DNA of 64,000 bases from Telmatactis stephensoni (lineage: Eukaryota > Cnidaria > Anthozoa > Actiniaria > Isophelliidae): assembly GCA_029948255.1 (NCBI GenBank), contig JALIZF010001487.1:141001-205000 (forward strand), in the 5' to 3' direction. Shown here piece after piece: positions 21,045 through 34,021 of the stretch (positions within the stretch are counted from its first letter, which is position 1; each line of letters starts with the position of its first letter). The position numbers and the translations under genes are program-made. Under the pieces are notes generated by a model. It searched no databases. It had not been told where the DNA came from and saw nothing but the letters and a program-made list of their open reading frames with translations.

Positions 21045-23938
21045 AATAGAAAGTGTGTTTACTATATTTGCTTCTTAGGATCCATTCAAAATTTGTGGTG
21101 GGGGTCTATGGGGATTTAGATATTGAGAAAATGTTTTCAATTATCAGTAAATTTGTTTAGCAGCCTGTTCAAGATGAAAATTGATGGCTCCCCCCACCCC
21201 CACCCCCATCCCCATAAATTTAAATGGTCCCATGAAAAACGTACCAAGAAATTATCAGTTGTAATTTAAAAGCAGTCCAGCTAGTGTTAATAAATCTTGT
21301 GTTTGGGCTTTCACAATTTATTTTTGTTGACTATAATTTGATATCCACATCTTACAGACATAAAAACTAGCCGTTTCTAATAAGAAGTGAAATGCTGCGA
21401 GCAGAAAAACAGTCGGTACGCATATCCGCGTTAGTGGAATTTTTGCCCCAAAAAAACTTATGAAAGCTAGATCACTGCTTTCTTTGATATATAAATTTTT
21501 CTTGTTTCCTCCTGTGCGTTGTGTGATGGACACTGAGTGTTAGTTGACCTTTCACTATTAAGCTAAAGACGTAATAATTCTCCAGTGTTGTTGTCGGACA
21601 CATACAGTTCATTTTTAAAGAGTAACTTCTTGCATACGATCTTTTCAAATCTTAGTTTTCAGAAAAAGTTATTATCTACTTGAACGAGCGATTTCCAGTT
21701 GTTTACAAACGGGCAGACCAGCGCTTGATACGACAACAGACAACAGTGGTTTTAGAAATACGCAAGAACATTTTATTGAAATCAATTAAATAGTTAGTTT
21801 TAGCAATAATTATAGAACTAACAGAGGAAAAGATTCGAATCTGTCCCTAGCAGCTAAAAGAGTATTTGATAAATATATGAATTGCTGTTAACCACAGTAC
21901 AGTTTATGCGTAATTATAAATTTAACTGAAGACACTGAACAACTGCCAGAGAACACCATGCGTAAGCAAAACTTCGATTCACCGGAAACTTTAGCGATAT
22001 CACATGGGCTTCAAAAAAGATTTTACCCCTTTGAAGAGGAAAACATTCAAGCAGTCAGCTTAACGTCTTACGAGTCTTGCTTCGATGGATGAGAAACTCC
22101 AGAAATGCATAAGGGCATTGTATTGATAAAAACTTGTTTGAAATCAAAAATCTGTGCAAGTGCAATCCCTTGAGGGATAATGGGATAGTAATGGCACGCC
22201 TGTTCAGTGATCTACACTTATGGGACAAGGGAACAGTTAGGGGATGTCATGGAGAATCCCTTAAGGGACAAGGGGATACATAGGAAGGACAGGGGACACT
22301 GTAGGCCAGTACTGGACATGTATGTACCGCTGAAGATACATCAGCTGTCCAGCTTTCTGATTGCATCTTCTTCGGAGTGAGATAAAAATAAATATTATTT
22401 TAAGATATTACGTATTTTTAATCATAATTAATTGTGTGGTGTTGTATGTCTGCCTCTTGTGTAGCTCTGACTTTTTCCGACATTTTTGACCTTTCACTGG
22501 TTTACTTTTCCGAAAAGCATATTTTCCATATGAAGTATGCTTTTCTATGAAATTGAGAGAAACTATTGATATGTATTTACTTCATGAATTTGAAAAAGAC
22601 TAGTTAATAGGAATGATTTCCTCTGCCATTTCCAACAAGTAAGGGAAAAAGAGCATTAACGACTTAGAGGTTAAAATATTTTAGTTTTAATCTTAATCTT
22701 TGATAAGATCAATCCTCCTTGAGTAAATTTAAGCAAATAATTAGTTGATTTAAATAAACCACCCCAAGCCTTCCAACTGCAAAGAAAAAGGTAACTAGTC
22801 AATCAAGTTTAACAAGTGCTTTTTCAGCAATTAATTAGCCCTGTTATAATGTCAGTCAAACTCAATTTTGGAAATAAAGTACAAGTCATCCAAAGGTTCT
22901 ACTTTCATGTTTCAACTTATTGATAAGCACATGACTCCAAAAGGTGAGTGGGCTAAACATATTTGATGCACCCTGTGTTCAAGTGTAACACTATTCAGGA
23001 GAGCTTATCAAACTGCAATTTTCTTTTATGCATTCTAATTTCAAAGAGAATCATCCACAAAGGGCTGTAGGGCAATATGTGATCAGCTCATTTTTGAGCA
23101 GCAACATAAACAACAAATGTCTGGTATAAAATGGCCATGCCAAGAGCATAATTGTTAGACATACAAATTACATATGTAAGTTCAAAATAGTATTGCCCAT
23201 GTGAAAATTAGGGCCATTATCACCACTTGGTAGAAGTAGATCTAAATTATTTTACATTTTTTTTTGAAATGGTCTTATATAAAATTTATTTCATCTGCTA
23301 TTTTCAACATTAACAATAAGGTCATTTATACTAGAACTAATCTGTGGATTACATAGGCCATGCCTTACATATGTAAAGTAACCCATTTATATGAGTTTCT
23401 ATTATACAAAACATAACTTACATATAAGCCACATCTTATGGAAGTTCAATCCTGAAAAGATGTTGCGTTTCAAAAGCTGAATAAAGGTCCTTGAAGGCTG
23501 CTTTGCCAAAACAAGTAATGAGAAAAAAGCGAAACTCCAAAAGCTTGATAAAATACAAACAAAATATCTTATGGGAATGCAGTCAACTCGAAGGACATTA
23601 TCAATGTCCGCCTTTTAATAATGCTATGGTTACTAACACATTTTAGATTAAAAGGACAGAAAGAGTACCACCACATGACAGTAGATTTTACAGTGTAACA
23701 AGATGACGATGGTATCAAGTGCATCACGTTCGCTGTCAGGTCCTCACAAAGATATGACAGGGTGGTCTGCACGTCCAAAAAGGTCAAGTTTAAAGATTAA
23801 ATTTTGTATTTTCCTTCGTAATTACAAGATATTTTCTTAGTTTCAATAATTTTCAATGATTTGATTGACGTCCATGAGAATGCTAGTTTCCAGACCAGAC
23901 TTTGAATGCCACGGGTTGCACTTCAACAATAACGATAG
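21045..23938. other. Long non-coding stretch
   Basis: No gene is recognised. 21,180-21,215 holds a C-rich run; 22,170-22,310 has repeated CCCTTNAGGGA-type short blocks. Otherwise AT-rich sequence with scattered short frames. Confidence 0.4.
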
Positions 23939-24635
23939 TAATGTAGAATAGAATGACACACTAGGTGAATACTTGTCTCTTCCAGATTACAGTGACAATG
24001 CAATTTAAAGTGATTATAACTAGCTTTAAGCAGTGCTTATTGTGAGTGATGTCAAAAAAAAATTTTAAATGGAGGCAAAGTGCTCCGTGGGATGCTTACC
24101 ATTTTTAAAATCAAAAACTTTCAAGAAATCATATTAAATTTGCCTCTTCGTACCAAAGAAAAACGATCTTCCTTTGCACAAAGTTCAGTCAAACAACTAA
24201 AACCAGGAATTCCAAATAGCACATGCAAGTACCTAGAACCGGTTTGTGAACAGGTTTGTCCAACTTTCCCAGTACTTTTACTGCTATTGAATGTAAAACT
24301 GGTTTTAACCGGTTTGGTAGGTGGTTGAATCCATAGGGTGACCATTTTCTCAAATCAGATGACTAAAATAGGAATGCTGTCGGCGCTCACTCGCTGAGGC
24401 TTGCTAGCTTGGCAGCAAAAATGGCTACTTGACACACAAAGAAAAGAAGGAATTACTGAAGTATTTTCAATTTGCATTTAAGGACTCATATGGGCTCATT
24501 GAGCAAGATCATGATTAATGGTAAAACAACGCTAGTTTGCATGCAAAATTCCTTCTTTTTTCTTGTCTTTCTCCTGTCCTTTTTTCCCATATATACACAT
24601 TAATGGGGTTGAAGTGGGTTCAAAATCAACTTTTT
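23939..24635 (+). repeat. Dispersed repeat, copy 1 (inverted partner at 46.5-46.8 kb)
   Basis: AGAATAGAATGACACACTAG, GTGAATACTTGTCTC and CTCTTCCAGATTACA at 23,945-24,000, and GCATGCAAAATTCCTTCTTT and ATTAATGGGGTTGAA near 24,540-24,610, recur in reverse orientation at 46,505-46,815. In copy 1 the two blocks are separated by several hundred extra bases. No terminal repeats identified. Confidence 0.6.
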
Positions 24636-25158
24636 TATAAATTTTATTCAACTAAACAAAATGTCATTGTACATTTACTTGATATATACAAGATAAATGA
24701 GCAAACATAGGTACAATAGACTTTTTGTCATCACATTTTCTTCTCTAAGGGTCTTTAAGGATACTACTTCATGTATAAGCCAATGAAATGGCACTATTCA
24801 AGTTACACTCTACTATCTATTGTAACTCGATGAAATCTAGGTAAGTACTTCATGTAACGTTATTGAAATGTACCATACATGAAATGTACCGTACATGATT
24901 AGCATATTGCACTACTGCTTGTCTGAAGCTGATCAATTTTTCGAGATATTGGAGGAAAACCATTTTTGATGATTATTTTAAAAACGTTTTAATTTTAACA
25001 CTAATTAAAAGTTCAATCTTATCCTGATATTTGGTTTAGAAACCAAGTCCATTGGTGCACAATAAGCTGTCCATGGTGCCAAATGAAAATGTGTGGTGTG
25101 GTCTGAAGAAAACTACTTTAAATCACCTTAAACTGTTCAAGAGTAATCTGGAAGCTGC
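24636..25158. other. AT-rich non-coding stretch
   Basis: Nothing recognised; lies between a dispersed repeat and a Gag-like remnant. Confidence 0.4.
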
Positions 25159-25760
25159 ATGTTTACAAAAAAGTCAACAGAATTGAAGAAAAATGTAATT
25201 GGAAAATTCGTCTGTCATAGAGATGCTTCAATGCTTGGAACCAGATGTACAAGGTGGCTTAAGTTGTTTGAATTGTTTGCAGATGTTCAAGGATTGATTA
25301 TTTCTGAAGATTCTGTCACAAATAAGCACAGAAGAACAGCACAAGTTCTACACTATGCAGGTCCTGATGTACAAGACATATTCTACACTTTAGCTGATGC
25401 AGGTGATAACAATGACTATGAGAAAGCCACACATATTTTAAACCAAAAGTATACACTGTATAAGACACACATTTAAACAGCTAAAGCAAAACGATATCAT
25501 TCTTCAATTTGTCGCCAGACAACCACATACGTGACGAAATTCTTCAGAAGTGTAAATCACAGTATCACGAAATTCTTCAGAAGTGTAAATCACAGTATCT
25601 TTGTAGACGACTGCTAGAGATTAAGAAAGAATTAACCTTGAAACGTACACTAGATATTGCAGAACAATGTGAAAAGGTAGAAATGCAACCAGAAGCGTTG
25701 TCCAAACCAACTGAAGCTAAGCCCTATTCCTCCGACGAGCGAAGAGTAGGGGTGAAGACT
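25159..25760 (+). pseudogene. Retrotransposon Gag-like remnant
   Basis: The first frame (25,159-25,476) reads TRWLKLFELFADVQGLIISE, AQVLHYAGPDVQDIFYTL and ATHILNQKY, the capsid-like pattern of LTR-retrotransposon Gag proteins in invertebrates. After frameshifts, IRDEILQKCKSQYLCRRLL and TLKRTLDIAEQCEKVEM continue the same domain to about 25,690. A 33-bp block around TTCTTCAGAAGTGTAAATC is duplicated in tandem at 25,535-25,600. No LTR, protease or RT is seen nearby. Confidence 0.6.
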
Positions 25761-26523
25761 ATGGACGAGTTGAGGAAGGGAGAAGGGAGAATTACTTGTT
25801 CCCCATGTAACACAAAATTTCCATTGCTCAGATTCAACAGTCACTCATGATGGCCTGATAAATAAGAATTTAAATATCAATTTTCAAAATCATGTAAGCT
25901 TAGACACCCAAACAGTCAAAAATATTTCACAGATATAGTGTGTACACTCCAAAATAACTCATTCATTTATTTTTATTATTTGTTTATTTATTTATCCTTT
26001 GTTTGAAAGGTCAAAAATTACACAGTGATCTTTAGTGCAACCTGCTGGAACTGTCAAAAAATCCAAGAAAATCGTCTTGAATCTCTCCAAGCTGGACACA
26101 ACATTGGCAAACAGTCTACTGTAGAAGAGCCCTTGCTATCATCTGATGACGAAGTTAGTGACTCTGAGGAAGATGATTATGTTGAAACTGAAACATTATT
26201 GAGTTTTATTTGTTACGGTTACAACAAATTGTTGAGGAGAAGCTGAACAGGCAGACGTCACCTATAATTAAGCTCTCCAATATAAAAATAAAAGAAAATT
26301 AAAGTAAAGTTTGAAGTTTGATAAGCTATGGACTGTGGTCGAGATAGGAAATAGTCCCTTTTCGTGTTCTCTTGTCCAACTCGAAGAACCGCTGGCTGAA
26401 TGAAATGGAGGCGCACGTCAAAGCTTCAAAGCGAGGCTTCGCCTGAGCATTGCTCTTCGAAACCAATGTAAACATAGAAGTCAAATGGGACTGACAAATA
26501 TACTTGAATGTTTTAGCATTTAA

Positions 26524-28589
26524 ATGAATCAGAAACCAGATAAAAAGACGAAAGTTAGACGGGGCAAGGAGTGTGCCGCTTTTGGATGTGTAAATACAGA
26601 GTACTCACGTGATGGAACATCGTCTGGATTACGATTTTTTCGATTTCCAAACAAGCCGCCATTAAGAACTCAGTGTGCAACCTCATAAAGCGACAACATG
26701 GGAGGGGTGGCTTCTTTGTCACCTCTAATACAGTACTTTGTGAGGAACATTTTCAGTCTCAGGATATATCTAAACCACCAGGAGGAAGAAGAAGTACAGT
26801 ACGTCAAGGTAAGAGCAAATACGCTGAGAAAATATTGGATAGTTTCGAACGTCAAACATGAACAAACTCTTTAGTATTGTGTCTGTTTTGTTTTAGGAGC
26901 CAAACCATCAATATTTCATTGGACAAATGATGCAGCAATTGAAGGGTTCCCTGTGAAAACGGCCTAAGTGACTTTTTTGATGTTTTTTTTTTATCAGTGG
27001 TCTAAAATGATATCAATTAACTTTCCTATGCCTAAAAAACTCAATGTCTGGACATCCATCAAAAAGTCACTTAGGTCATTTTCACATGGAACCCTTCAAT
27101 TGTTGTCGTGCCAGTAGTACATCTTCATGTTCTTCGCACGTTGATATTCATCCTGTTCATGTAGAGTCCATGACATCCATCAGCAGCACACAAAATATCA
27201 TTGATGAAGAGCCTATGCTTACTGATACAACTTCAACAGAAGAGATGGAAACCCCCGAGATATGCCCTTCACCAACAAAGGTAAACAATATTTTATCAAT
27301 ATTGTAATTATTATAATATTAATTTGTGATCTAGAAAAAACACTAAATAACATCAAATTCCCATCATATTGGTAGAGTGTCAACAGTCTAAAACTCCTCA
27401 TTTTCTGTATTTCAGAAAATTGAACAGTCTACCCAAACAGATTGGTCTTTCAGTACAAAGCAGTCAGGTGTTAACCAGGACCACAGTTATGCATTTGAAT
27501 TTAATGAGAATCCATCTGATGTCTTTGATTATATTCAAAGTATGGAAGAAAGGCTGCAAGTTAAAACTGAGATTATTGACAACCTTAAAGCAAGGATTGG
27601 CGCCCTTGAAAAAGAAATTGACTTCTACAAAAAAAGGGAACTCAAGCTTGATAATTTCAAAGAAGATAATGCAGCAATTCAGTTCTACACAGGTTTCCCA
27701 AGCTATGACACCTTAGTTACTTTCTATGAATATTTTGAACCCAAACTTGCAAAACTGCAGTACTGGAACAGACTAGATGCACCAGACTCCTATGACTATC
27801 AAGAAGAGGGGAAGAAAAAGCCTGGACCAAAAAGAAGTTTGACACCACTAACATAATTCTTCATGGTTTTGATAAGACTGAAAGTTGGGCTCTTTGTAAA
27901 GGACATTGCAGATAGATTTGGAATATCACCCAGACAATTTTCTAAGATATTCTGTACATGGACTAACTTTTTATATCTGGAACTACAACTGGTATTTCCC
28001 TTTCCCTCCCCAGAACAGCAACATTCCAGAGCAGTTTTCACTTTACCCAACAACGAGAATAGTGATTGACTGTACAGAGATATTTGTAGAGGTACCTTCC
28101 TCAATGCTGGCTCAGTCACAGACGTGGTCGAATTATAAACATCGTAATACTTTTAAAGTGTTGGTTGGCATATCACCAAATGGTCAAGTCACATTTGTGT
28201 CAAAACTGTGGGGTGGACGTGTGTCTGACAAGTACATCACGCAACATTCTGGATTAGTTCAACAACTAGAATCTGGTGACAATGTAATGGCAGACAGAGG
28301 GTTCGATATTGCTGACATTCTTCCCCGAGGCTGTACTTTGAACATCCCACCATTCAAAGGCACAAGGAAACAGCTAACTGCAGATGAGGTTCAGGAGACT
28401 ATTCACATAGCATCTGTGAGAATACACGTTGAACGTGCTATTGGTCGTATTAAGAACTACCACATTTTAGATGGCATTTTACCACTAAGCCTGGCTCATT
28501 TAGCTGATCAAATTTTTAATGTTTGTGCATATTTAACCAATTTTTTACCTCCACTTCTGCAACCTGGAACAGCAAATCCTGGACACTAG
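26524..28589 (+). pseudogene. THAP-domain DDE_Tnp_4 transposase of the ISL2EU element
   Basis: Three exons by splice consensus: 26,524-26,808 (donor CAAG/GTAAGA), 26,897-27,280 (acceptor TTGTTTTAG, donor AAAG/GTAAAC) and 27,416-28,589 (acceptor TGTATTTCAG). Exon 1 is the THAP finger (ECAAFGC, LRFFRFPNKPP, then TVLCEEHF). A one-base deletion at about 26,675 falls in the codon expected to be the conserved Trp. Exon 2 is interrupted by a MITE. Exon 3 has a coiled coil (MEERLQVKTEIIDNLKAR), a TAA at 27,854, a frameshift near 28,000 and then an uninterrupted catalytic domain: VIDCTEIF, MADRGFDI and IHVERAIGRIK supply D, D and E. Dead copy; paralogue of the open gene at 0.6-2.1 kb. Confidence 0.85.
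26936..27102. mobile_element. 167-bp MITE inserted in exon 2 of the THAP-transposase
   Basis: CAATTGAAGGGTTCC...CTAAGTGACTTTTT (26,936-26,980) is inverted at 27,060-27,102 (AAAAAGTCACTTAGG...GGAACCCTTCAATTG). The arms are about 45 bp with three or four mismatches. It splits the exon sequence after ...HWTNDAAI, so it is younger than the host element. Confidence 0.7.
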
Positions 28590-29681
28590 GCATACTGAGA
28601 TATTATAAATTTCCTAAGCTTGTTTAGAGTAATGTGAGCAAACCATGAACTAGTAAATGAAGGGTTGCCAGTCTTGTTGTTGTTTTCCAATATACTTTTC
28701 CTGGATTCCCTTGACTGATCACAAAAAAAAAACAGATTAAAGTCGAAGCTATGTTTAATTGATAAATTGTGAATTTATGAATTCATTAATTCCTGCCTCA
28801 ACCTCAATCTATTGTTTTGTGATGAGTCATGTGAATTCTGGAAAGCATTATTGGAAGAGTCTGAACCCAATGCTATATGCATATCACATGACATTAATAA
28901 TAGAAAACTTGAACTTGCAGACTGATGGTAAACAAATGTATAATTTTATTGTTTTTGCTTTTTCTTTCAGCTGTCAATTGTAACACAGGTTTTTAAACCA
29001 CTCTACTTTTTTAAATACAATAAACAGAAAAATCATGCATCTTAAACAATATTAAATACCATATAAGACATTGATCATAGTAATTTCATTACACCTGGGT
29101 ACTACTAATAAGCCAAATAGAAGTTATTGGATGAAATATTTGTCTAAAGATTTGTTCCTTTGCATCACTAAATAACTTTGAACTCTAAATATATTTGCAG
29201 TGCCCAGGTTTATTGAAACTATGCACCAGCCCTCTCCCTTATAATTAATGACCAGTCCCTAATTCTGTATAATTAGGTGTACAGGGTTTAATAAGGAACC
29301 AAAATATATTTTTTTAGATAAAAACATTCTTTTTTTTCTAAAAAAAACCCTGTATCAATTGAACATAGAGTACAAATGTGATATGAAATATTTTATGGAT
29401 TACAACCAAAACCCCCATTATAAAATGTATTAAACTGTGCTAATTGCTGCACATAATAGATACTAAATATTATTATTACATTATAATAATTTTAGCCCTA
29501 GATAAAAGTTTAAGAATCTTGTAAAGAATAAAAACACTTTTGTGTATCAATTATAAATACACCAAGCAATAAATAATGGCAAATAGAGCAACCTGTGTTC
29601 TTCTTTGTCAATATAGATAGAAATAATTTAATTTATGAATTCATAACCTTAAAATAAATAAAAAATCAATGATTAAATATA
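28590..29681. other. AT-rich spacer between the convergent ISL2EU genes
   Basis: No coding sequence is seen. AT-rich with several AATAAA-like motifs on both strands, as expected between two converging 3' ends. Confidence 0.5.
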
Positions 29682-31821
29682 TCAGCAACCTCTTAAGCTT
29701 CTAGCAAATTGTTTGAAATATTTCCAACCTCCATGATTGTAGAGTGGGATACCCCTTTGAACTCTCCTTGTGAGAACCTCGGGTAGAAAAGCCCTTCTAT
29801 AAAAATAATCTAACCTTGGCATAGTTTCTTCATACCACCACTTTTTGTTGAAATATATTCTTTGAATATAAATCTTACCCACTCCAAACCAAACAGCAAA
29901 ATCTACCCATTGCAATGAAGACATGAACATTTGACCTTGGACCTGATAAAAATACTTATGATGGGTCTTGAGCATTGGCACCCCAGATTCTATGCTCATA
30001 CAGAATGACTTGTCAATACAAGCATCCTTTACACTCATGCCTTGCTTTGAGGATGGGCATTTAACTTCAAGCCCTCCTTCCTTCTTACCATTTGCCATTG
30101 GATCAAATACCATACGATCCAAGCTTGCCCCATATCCCGGTCTATCCCTCGACATTTTAGTTCCCACTTTCCAAACCACCAAACCCTTGTTACCCTCTAA
30201 ATGTTTATTTCTCACATAATCATCTACTGCATTATCCTCATTAAGATGACCATATTGTAGAGCAGGAATATTGGTAGTTTCTCGGACGTTGTACATGATT
30301 TCCTTGATTAGTTTATCAGATTCACTTCTTCGAGTTGCAGCAGCTTTAAAAATTGAAGCTGTGAGTTTCTCTTTCTTGAGTTCTCTCCAAAAGGCATTGT
30401 CCTGTCCTCGTGATAGCCTTTCAATCCTTTCAATGTCATTGTCTGTGATTTTTTCAACATACATGTCAATCATTTCTTCGAACTTTGATGATGCAATGTT
30501 GTAGTTGTCATTAAAAGGTAGATCCATTTCAATTTCTTCAGTAACCTCTGTAATGTTCACTACATTCTCTGGTATATCCTCACATATACTGTCTATTATG
30601 ATATTTTCATCAGTAACAAGATTAGGTATTATATCATGGAATAAGAAGAGTGAGCTCCTTGGTAAAATGCCACTGAGTTTTGATAGCATAGTGTTCAGTC
30701 TTGTTTCATCAAGGTTTCGATCACAGGGGGCTCTTGGGTCATAAAGACTTGACTTAGCTATCTTCCTACTCTTTTATCCATATCGAAACTTTGTAATATT
30801 TATATCATCTACTGGCTTTGGATCTACCTTAACATTTCGTGGGATGTTCCAAGAACAAAGTCTGGATGTACATGACACTGGTTCATTATAGTCTTTCAGC
30901 CCTTGCCTACAAAAATCTTCAATGGCAAATAGAATGCCTCCTACATGGTTACATCGGCCATGACCACCAGGACCTATTCTGTAAAATAAAAACATGTTGT
31001 ATTAATTTGCCATTATAATTATTCGCGATTACCAGAGATGAATGGTGTATATTAAACTGTGAAGTAGTTAAACCATTAATTAATTGATAGTGGGAATATT
31101 GAACTGCTGAAATAATACACAGGAAATCTAAAAAAATTTTTTAGAAAACTTACCCAGCTGGGCAATCGCAGGCAGCCTTCAGAACTTGACCATTGTTTCC
31201 AAAAACAATGACGACCTTGCACTTCTCTGGCTTAATCCAAGCTAATACAACTCCTTTCAAATATGTCAAGCCACCAGTCTTTGCAATCATCATGTCCTTT
31301 ATATATCCCTCAGCAAAAAATTGGAATGCTCGCAGTTTCTTGTAGCCAGTTGTTCGTAACGAGGAGTGATCGTATTTTTGGGTTGTTAGCACTAGGTAAT
31401 CGTATAGTTGAACGAAGTCAAATGCAGGCAAATCTCTCAAGTCTTTCTTCCAATGTAGCTCTTCTGGAGCCTCCTTTAATATCTTCTCGTATGGAATGTC
31501 GACATTTTTACTTTTATTTGGAGCGGAGACGTCCAAGAATTGCTCTTCGGCTGATCTACTTTGATTTGAGTCAGTACTTGTAGTCGTCAAGACGCCATGA
31601 CACCTTTCGATCAAGTCCCATTTTTTACCACTCGTTGGCTGTCCAAGTTCCTTTAAACGTTCTTTTAACTGCTTAACAGACAGTTTTTCAAACTCTTTGA
31701 GGTTTGACGCTGACATGTTGTATTTCTGCTTGAAATTTCGCGTTAAAGCATCATCTTGTTCACATAAACAAAGACTTACCGGGAAAAGGCCAAAATAACT
31801 CAGGCGAAGCCTCGATCTCAT
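29682..31821 (-). pseudogene. SAP-SWIM-YqaJ nuclease of the ISL2EU element
   Basis: Two exons. Exon 1 is 31,154-31,821 (probably starting at the methionine at 31,716, MSASNLKEF): SAP-type DNA-binding helices (KLSVKQLKERLKELGQ) and the first half of a SWIM zinc finger (CDCPAG at the donor GG/GTAAGT). Exon 2 starts at 30,978 after TTTATTTTACAG and completes SWIM (GRCNHVGGILFAIEDFC). It then meets one in-frame TAA (30,774-30,776), and the same frame continues to 29,682 with a YqaJ/lambda-exonuclease-like domain: ASLDRMVFD and LEVKCPSS give the D...E-x-K metal site, and YFYQVQGQMFMS follows. The single nonsense codon is the only lesion seen. Known role of the fold: 5'-3' exonuclease/recombinase; its role in ISL2EU transposition is not established. 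Confidence 0.85.
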
Positions 31822-31905
31822 GTTTCACGCGCCGATGGTACAGTTGCTCAGCGGTTCAAAATAGAGAACTCGAAACTGGACTATTGACGACTGGTGAAGA
31901 GTCAA

Positions 31906-33795
31906 TCAGAGTGAGAGACCAATGTCAGACTGGACCGAAAAAAAAATGTTTCCTGAATTTGATAAATGAAAATAACAAAAAGCATGTGGAATCGTTTGCT
32001 GATCAACAATGTTGAGAGTCTAATAAACCAGCACACTTATCAGTGATGAATCAGGCCTATCATACTAGTACAGTACAGTCTGTAACCAGTTCTTGACTCT
32101 ACAAATTTGTTAAAGTAACATTTGTGTCTCAGTGTCTAAATAAATTTATTACAACAAACTCTTTCTTTCATTCATAGGATAAGTAAGAACAAATTCAATC
32201 AAAGGGCCTTTCAATGTCATTGCCCTTGGAAGGCTATACAGAGCCCTCAAGGGCTTGATGAAAAATAATTTCCCAGCCTCATGTATGGCAATTGGGGGGG
32301 AGGCAGTAATGTCTCTTGGGTATAAGGAAATTTGCCCTACCAAATTTTCTTACAGGAGACACTGAGACTGGCAAATCCACAGCCTTACGTGGATGCATGT
32401 CATTGTTTGGTGAGGTAATTAGCTTGTAGTTGTTATAGCTTTACTATTTTATGAATTGCTCTTTTTAAAGTTTTTCTTCCTAGTTGCCTAACATTTGTCA
32501 CAATTTGCAGTGATATAATTCAGACTAGAACACGTCTGCATTAAATTTAGTTTCTTTGTATTCAGATAACTAATAGCTGACTTTCTATATGCACTTTACT
32601 TGCAACATACAAATGTTTCAAGATAAGGCTACATGCATAAAGCTCAGTTGTATATAACAAAACAAGTTTTAGTATGTAGCCTCCTTCTAAATCCTTTGTA
32701 TGTGGCAGGTAAAGCATATCTTACAACTGGACTATATTGAGTTGTTACCTCTATGTTACATTTCAGGATAGTTTTATCCAGTGTGGTCACACTGGGATTT
32801 GCAAGCCACTTTGCCAATTAGCTACATGTACTGGGATATATTGTTCTAATGTGGATGCTTTTTGGACCTTTTGTCTAATTTTTCTTTTGCGTAAAATAGT
32901 CAAGGTTATATCAAATTTTAAAGAAACAGCACAGCACACCCCAGTTTGTTTCAACTGACAGAATAGATATCTATTTCTAGAATGAATTACCAAGAAAAGC
33001 AAAAGACTAATAAGCTTAAGGGCCTATTGTTTTGTGTTCCTTGAAGTACTGATTACAGACTTCTTTGGTTCATAGAGACATTCACCTGCCAGCAGTGTCA
33101 GGCAAACTCTGTAATACTCTTATTAATAAAGACAAGCAAAAATTGTCTTTTCATTGTAATTGTAATCGATTGATGATTTAATTGTAAATGCACCACTATA
33201 GTTGTTGTTTTCTTTTCATCCTTTCATTCTTTATATCTATTATCTATTTTTCATTTTTGTGTTAGATTACACAGATGATGATGACTGTAAGTCGAATTCC
33301 TTTTGCATGGGACAATCCTACCTCACCAAATGCTGTTTCTCAAGGTTAAAATATATGTATGTATTGTCGTATTTCACTGACACTTTCAAACCTTTTTTCA
33401 CTATTTTCACTATCACTTTTTCACAGCTTTAATCAGTCACATTTACAACTTGCACTTCCACATCAGTTTTATAGCTCTCAATGCAATGAAAATACCAAAA
33501 TTTCCAATCACCCTGTGAAATTGTATTGAGGAAAGTTTGGTTTTTGAGTTTTTTAATTGCTTATCTGTGAGGGCCCATGAGGGTCCAAGCCATGTATATC
33601 TTTGTTATAATATTACATTTAGCATTTTATATTAGAGATTGTTAACATTGTGATTGGTAAAATGATCTGGGTTTATGTAGAACACTTTTCGGCTGGTAGG
33701 GAAACATACTAAACAATGATTGTGATTCAGAGCATCTTGAGAAGAAATATGCCATTGACAACAGTTATGGAAATACCGAGTGCTTTGTCAACACA
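31906..33795. other. Non-coding stretch, no gene recognised
   Basis: Short frames (for example 32,149-32,343 minus, 32,737-32,958 plus) show no domain or splice support. AT-rich. Confidence 0.4.
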
Positions 33796-34021
33796 AGAAG
33801 TATGTAGCCTGCGTAGCGGCTCTTTGGGGGAAGGGGAAAGGGAGGGGAGGGGGAAGGAGGGAAAGGGGAGGGGGACTGGGGAGGAGAGGAGGGAAGGGAG
33901 AGCCTGCAGCCAAACCCCTGGTTTTTCCGTTACCCGCGGGCACCAGCGCCCGCGTATTTCTATTGGTCGAAATCGATAGCGTTGAAAGGTTGATATGTTT
34001 GATGGACAGTCAGAGTTCAAG

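Larger units (their letters stand above)
26332..31905. mobile_element. Decayed ISL2EU-type DNA transposon (THAP-transposase plus YqaJ nuclease)
   Basis: Two convergent genes are enclosed by roughly 100-bp related ends. The left end (26,355-26,455) has AATAGTCC, TTTTCGTGTTCTCT, GAACCGCTG, GGCGC and GAGGCTTCGCCTGAG in order; the reverse complement of the right end (31,799-31,890) has the same blocks in the same order. Known from Repbase-type descriptions: ISL2EU elements encode a THAP/IS4-like transposase and a YqaJ-type nuclease. Exact termini and the 2-bp target duplication could not be fixed by eye. Both genes carry disabling changes. Confidence 0.75.

Noticed and set aside
33716..33979. Gly/Arg/Glu-rich frames at both ends of the helicase element
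   Set aside because: Translation of the GGGGAAGGGG polypurine terminal repeats, not protein.
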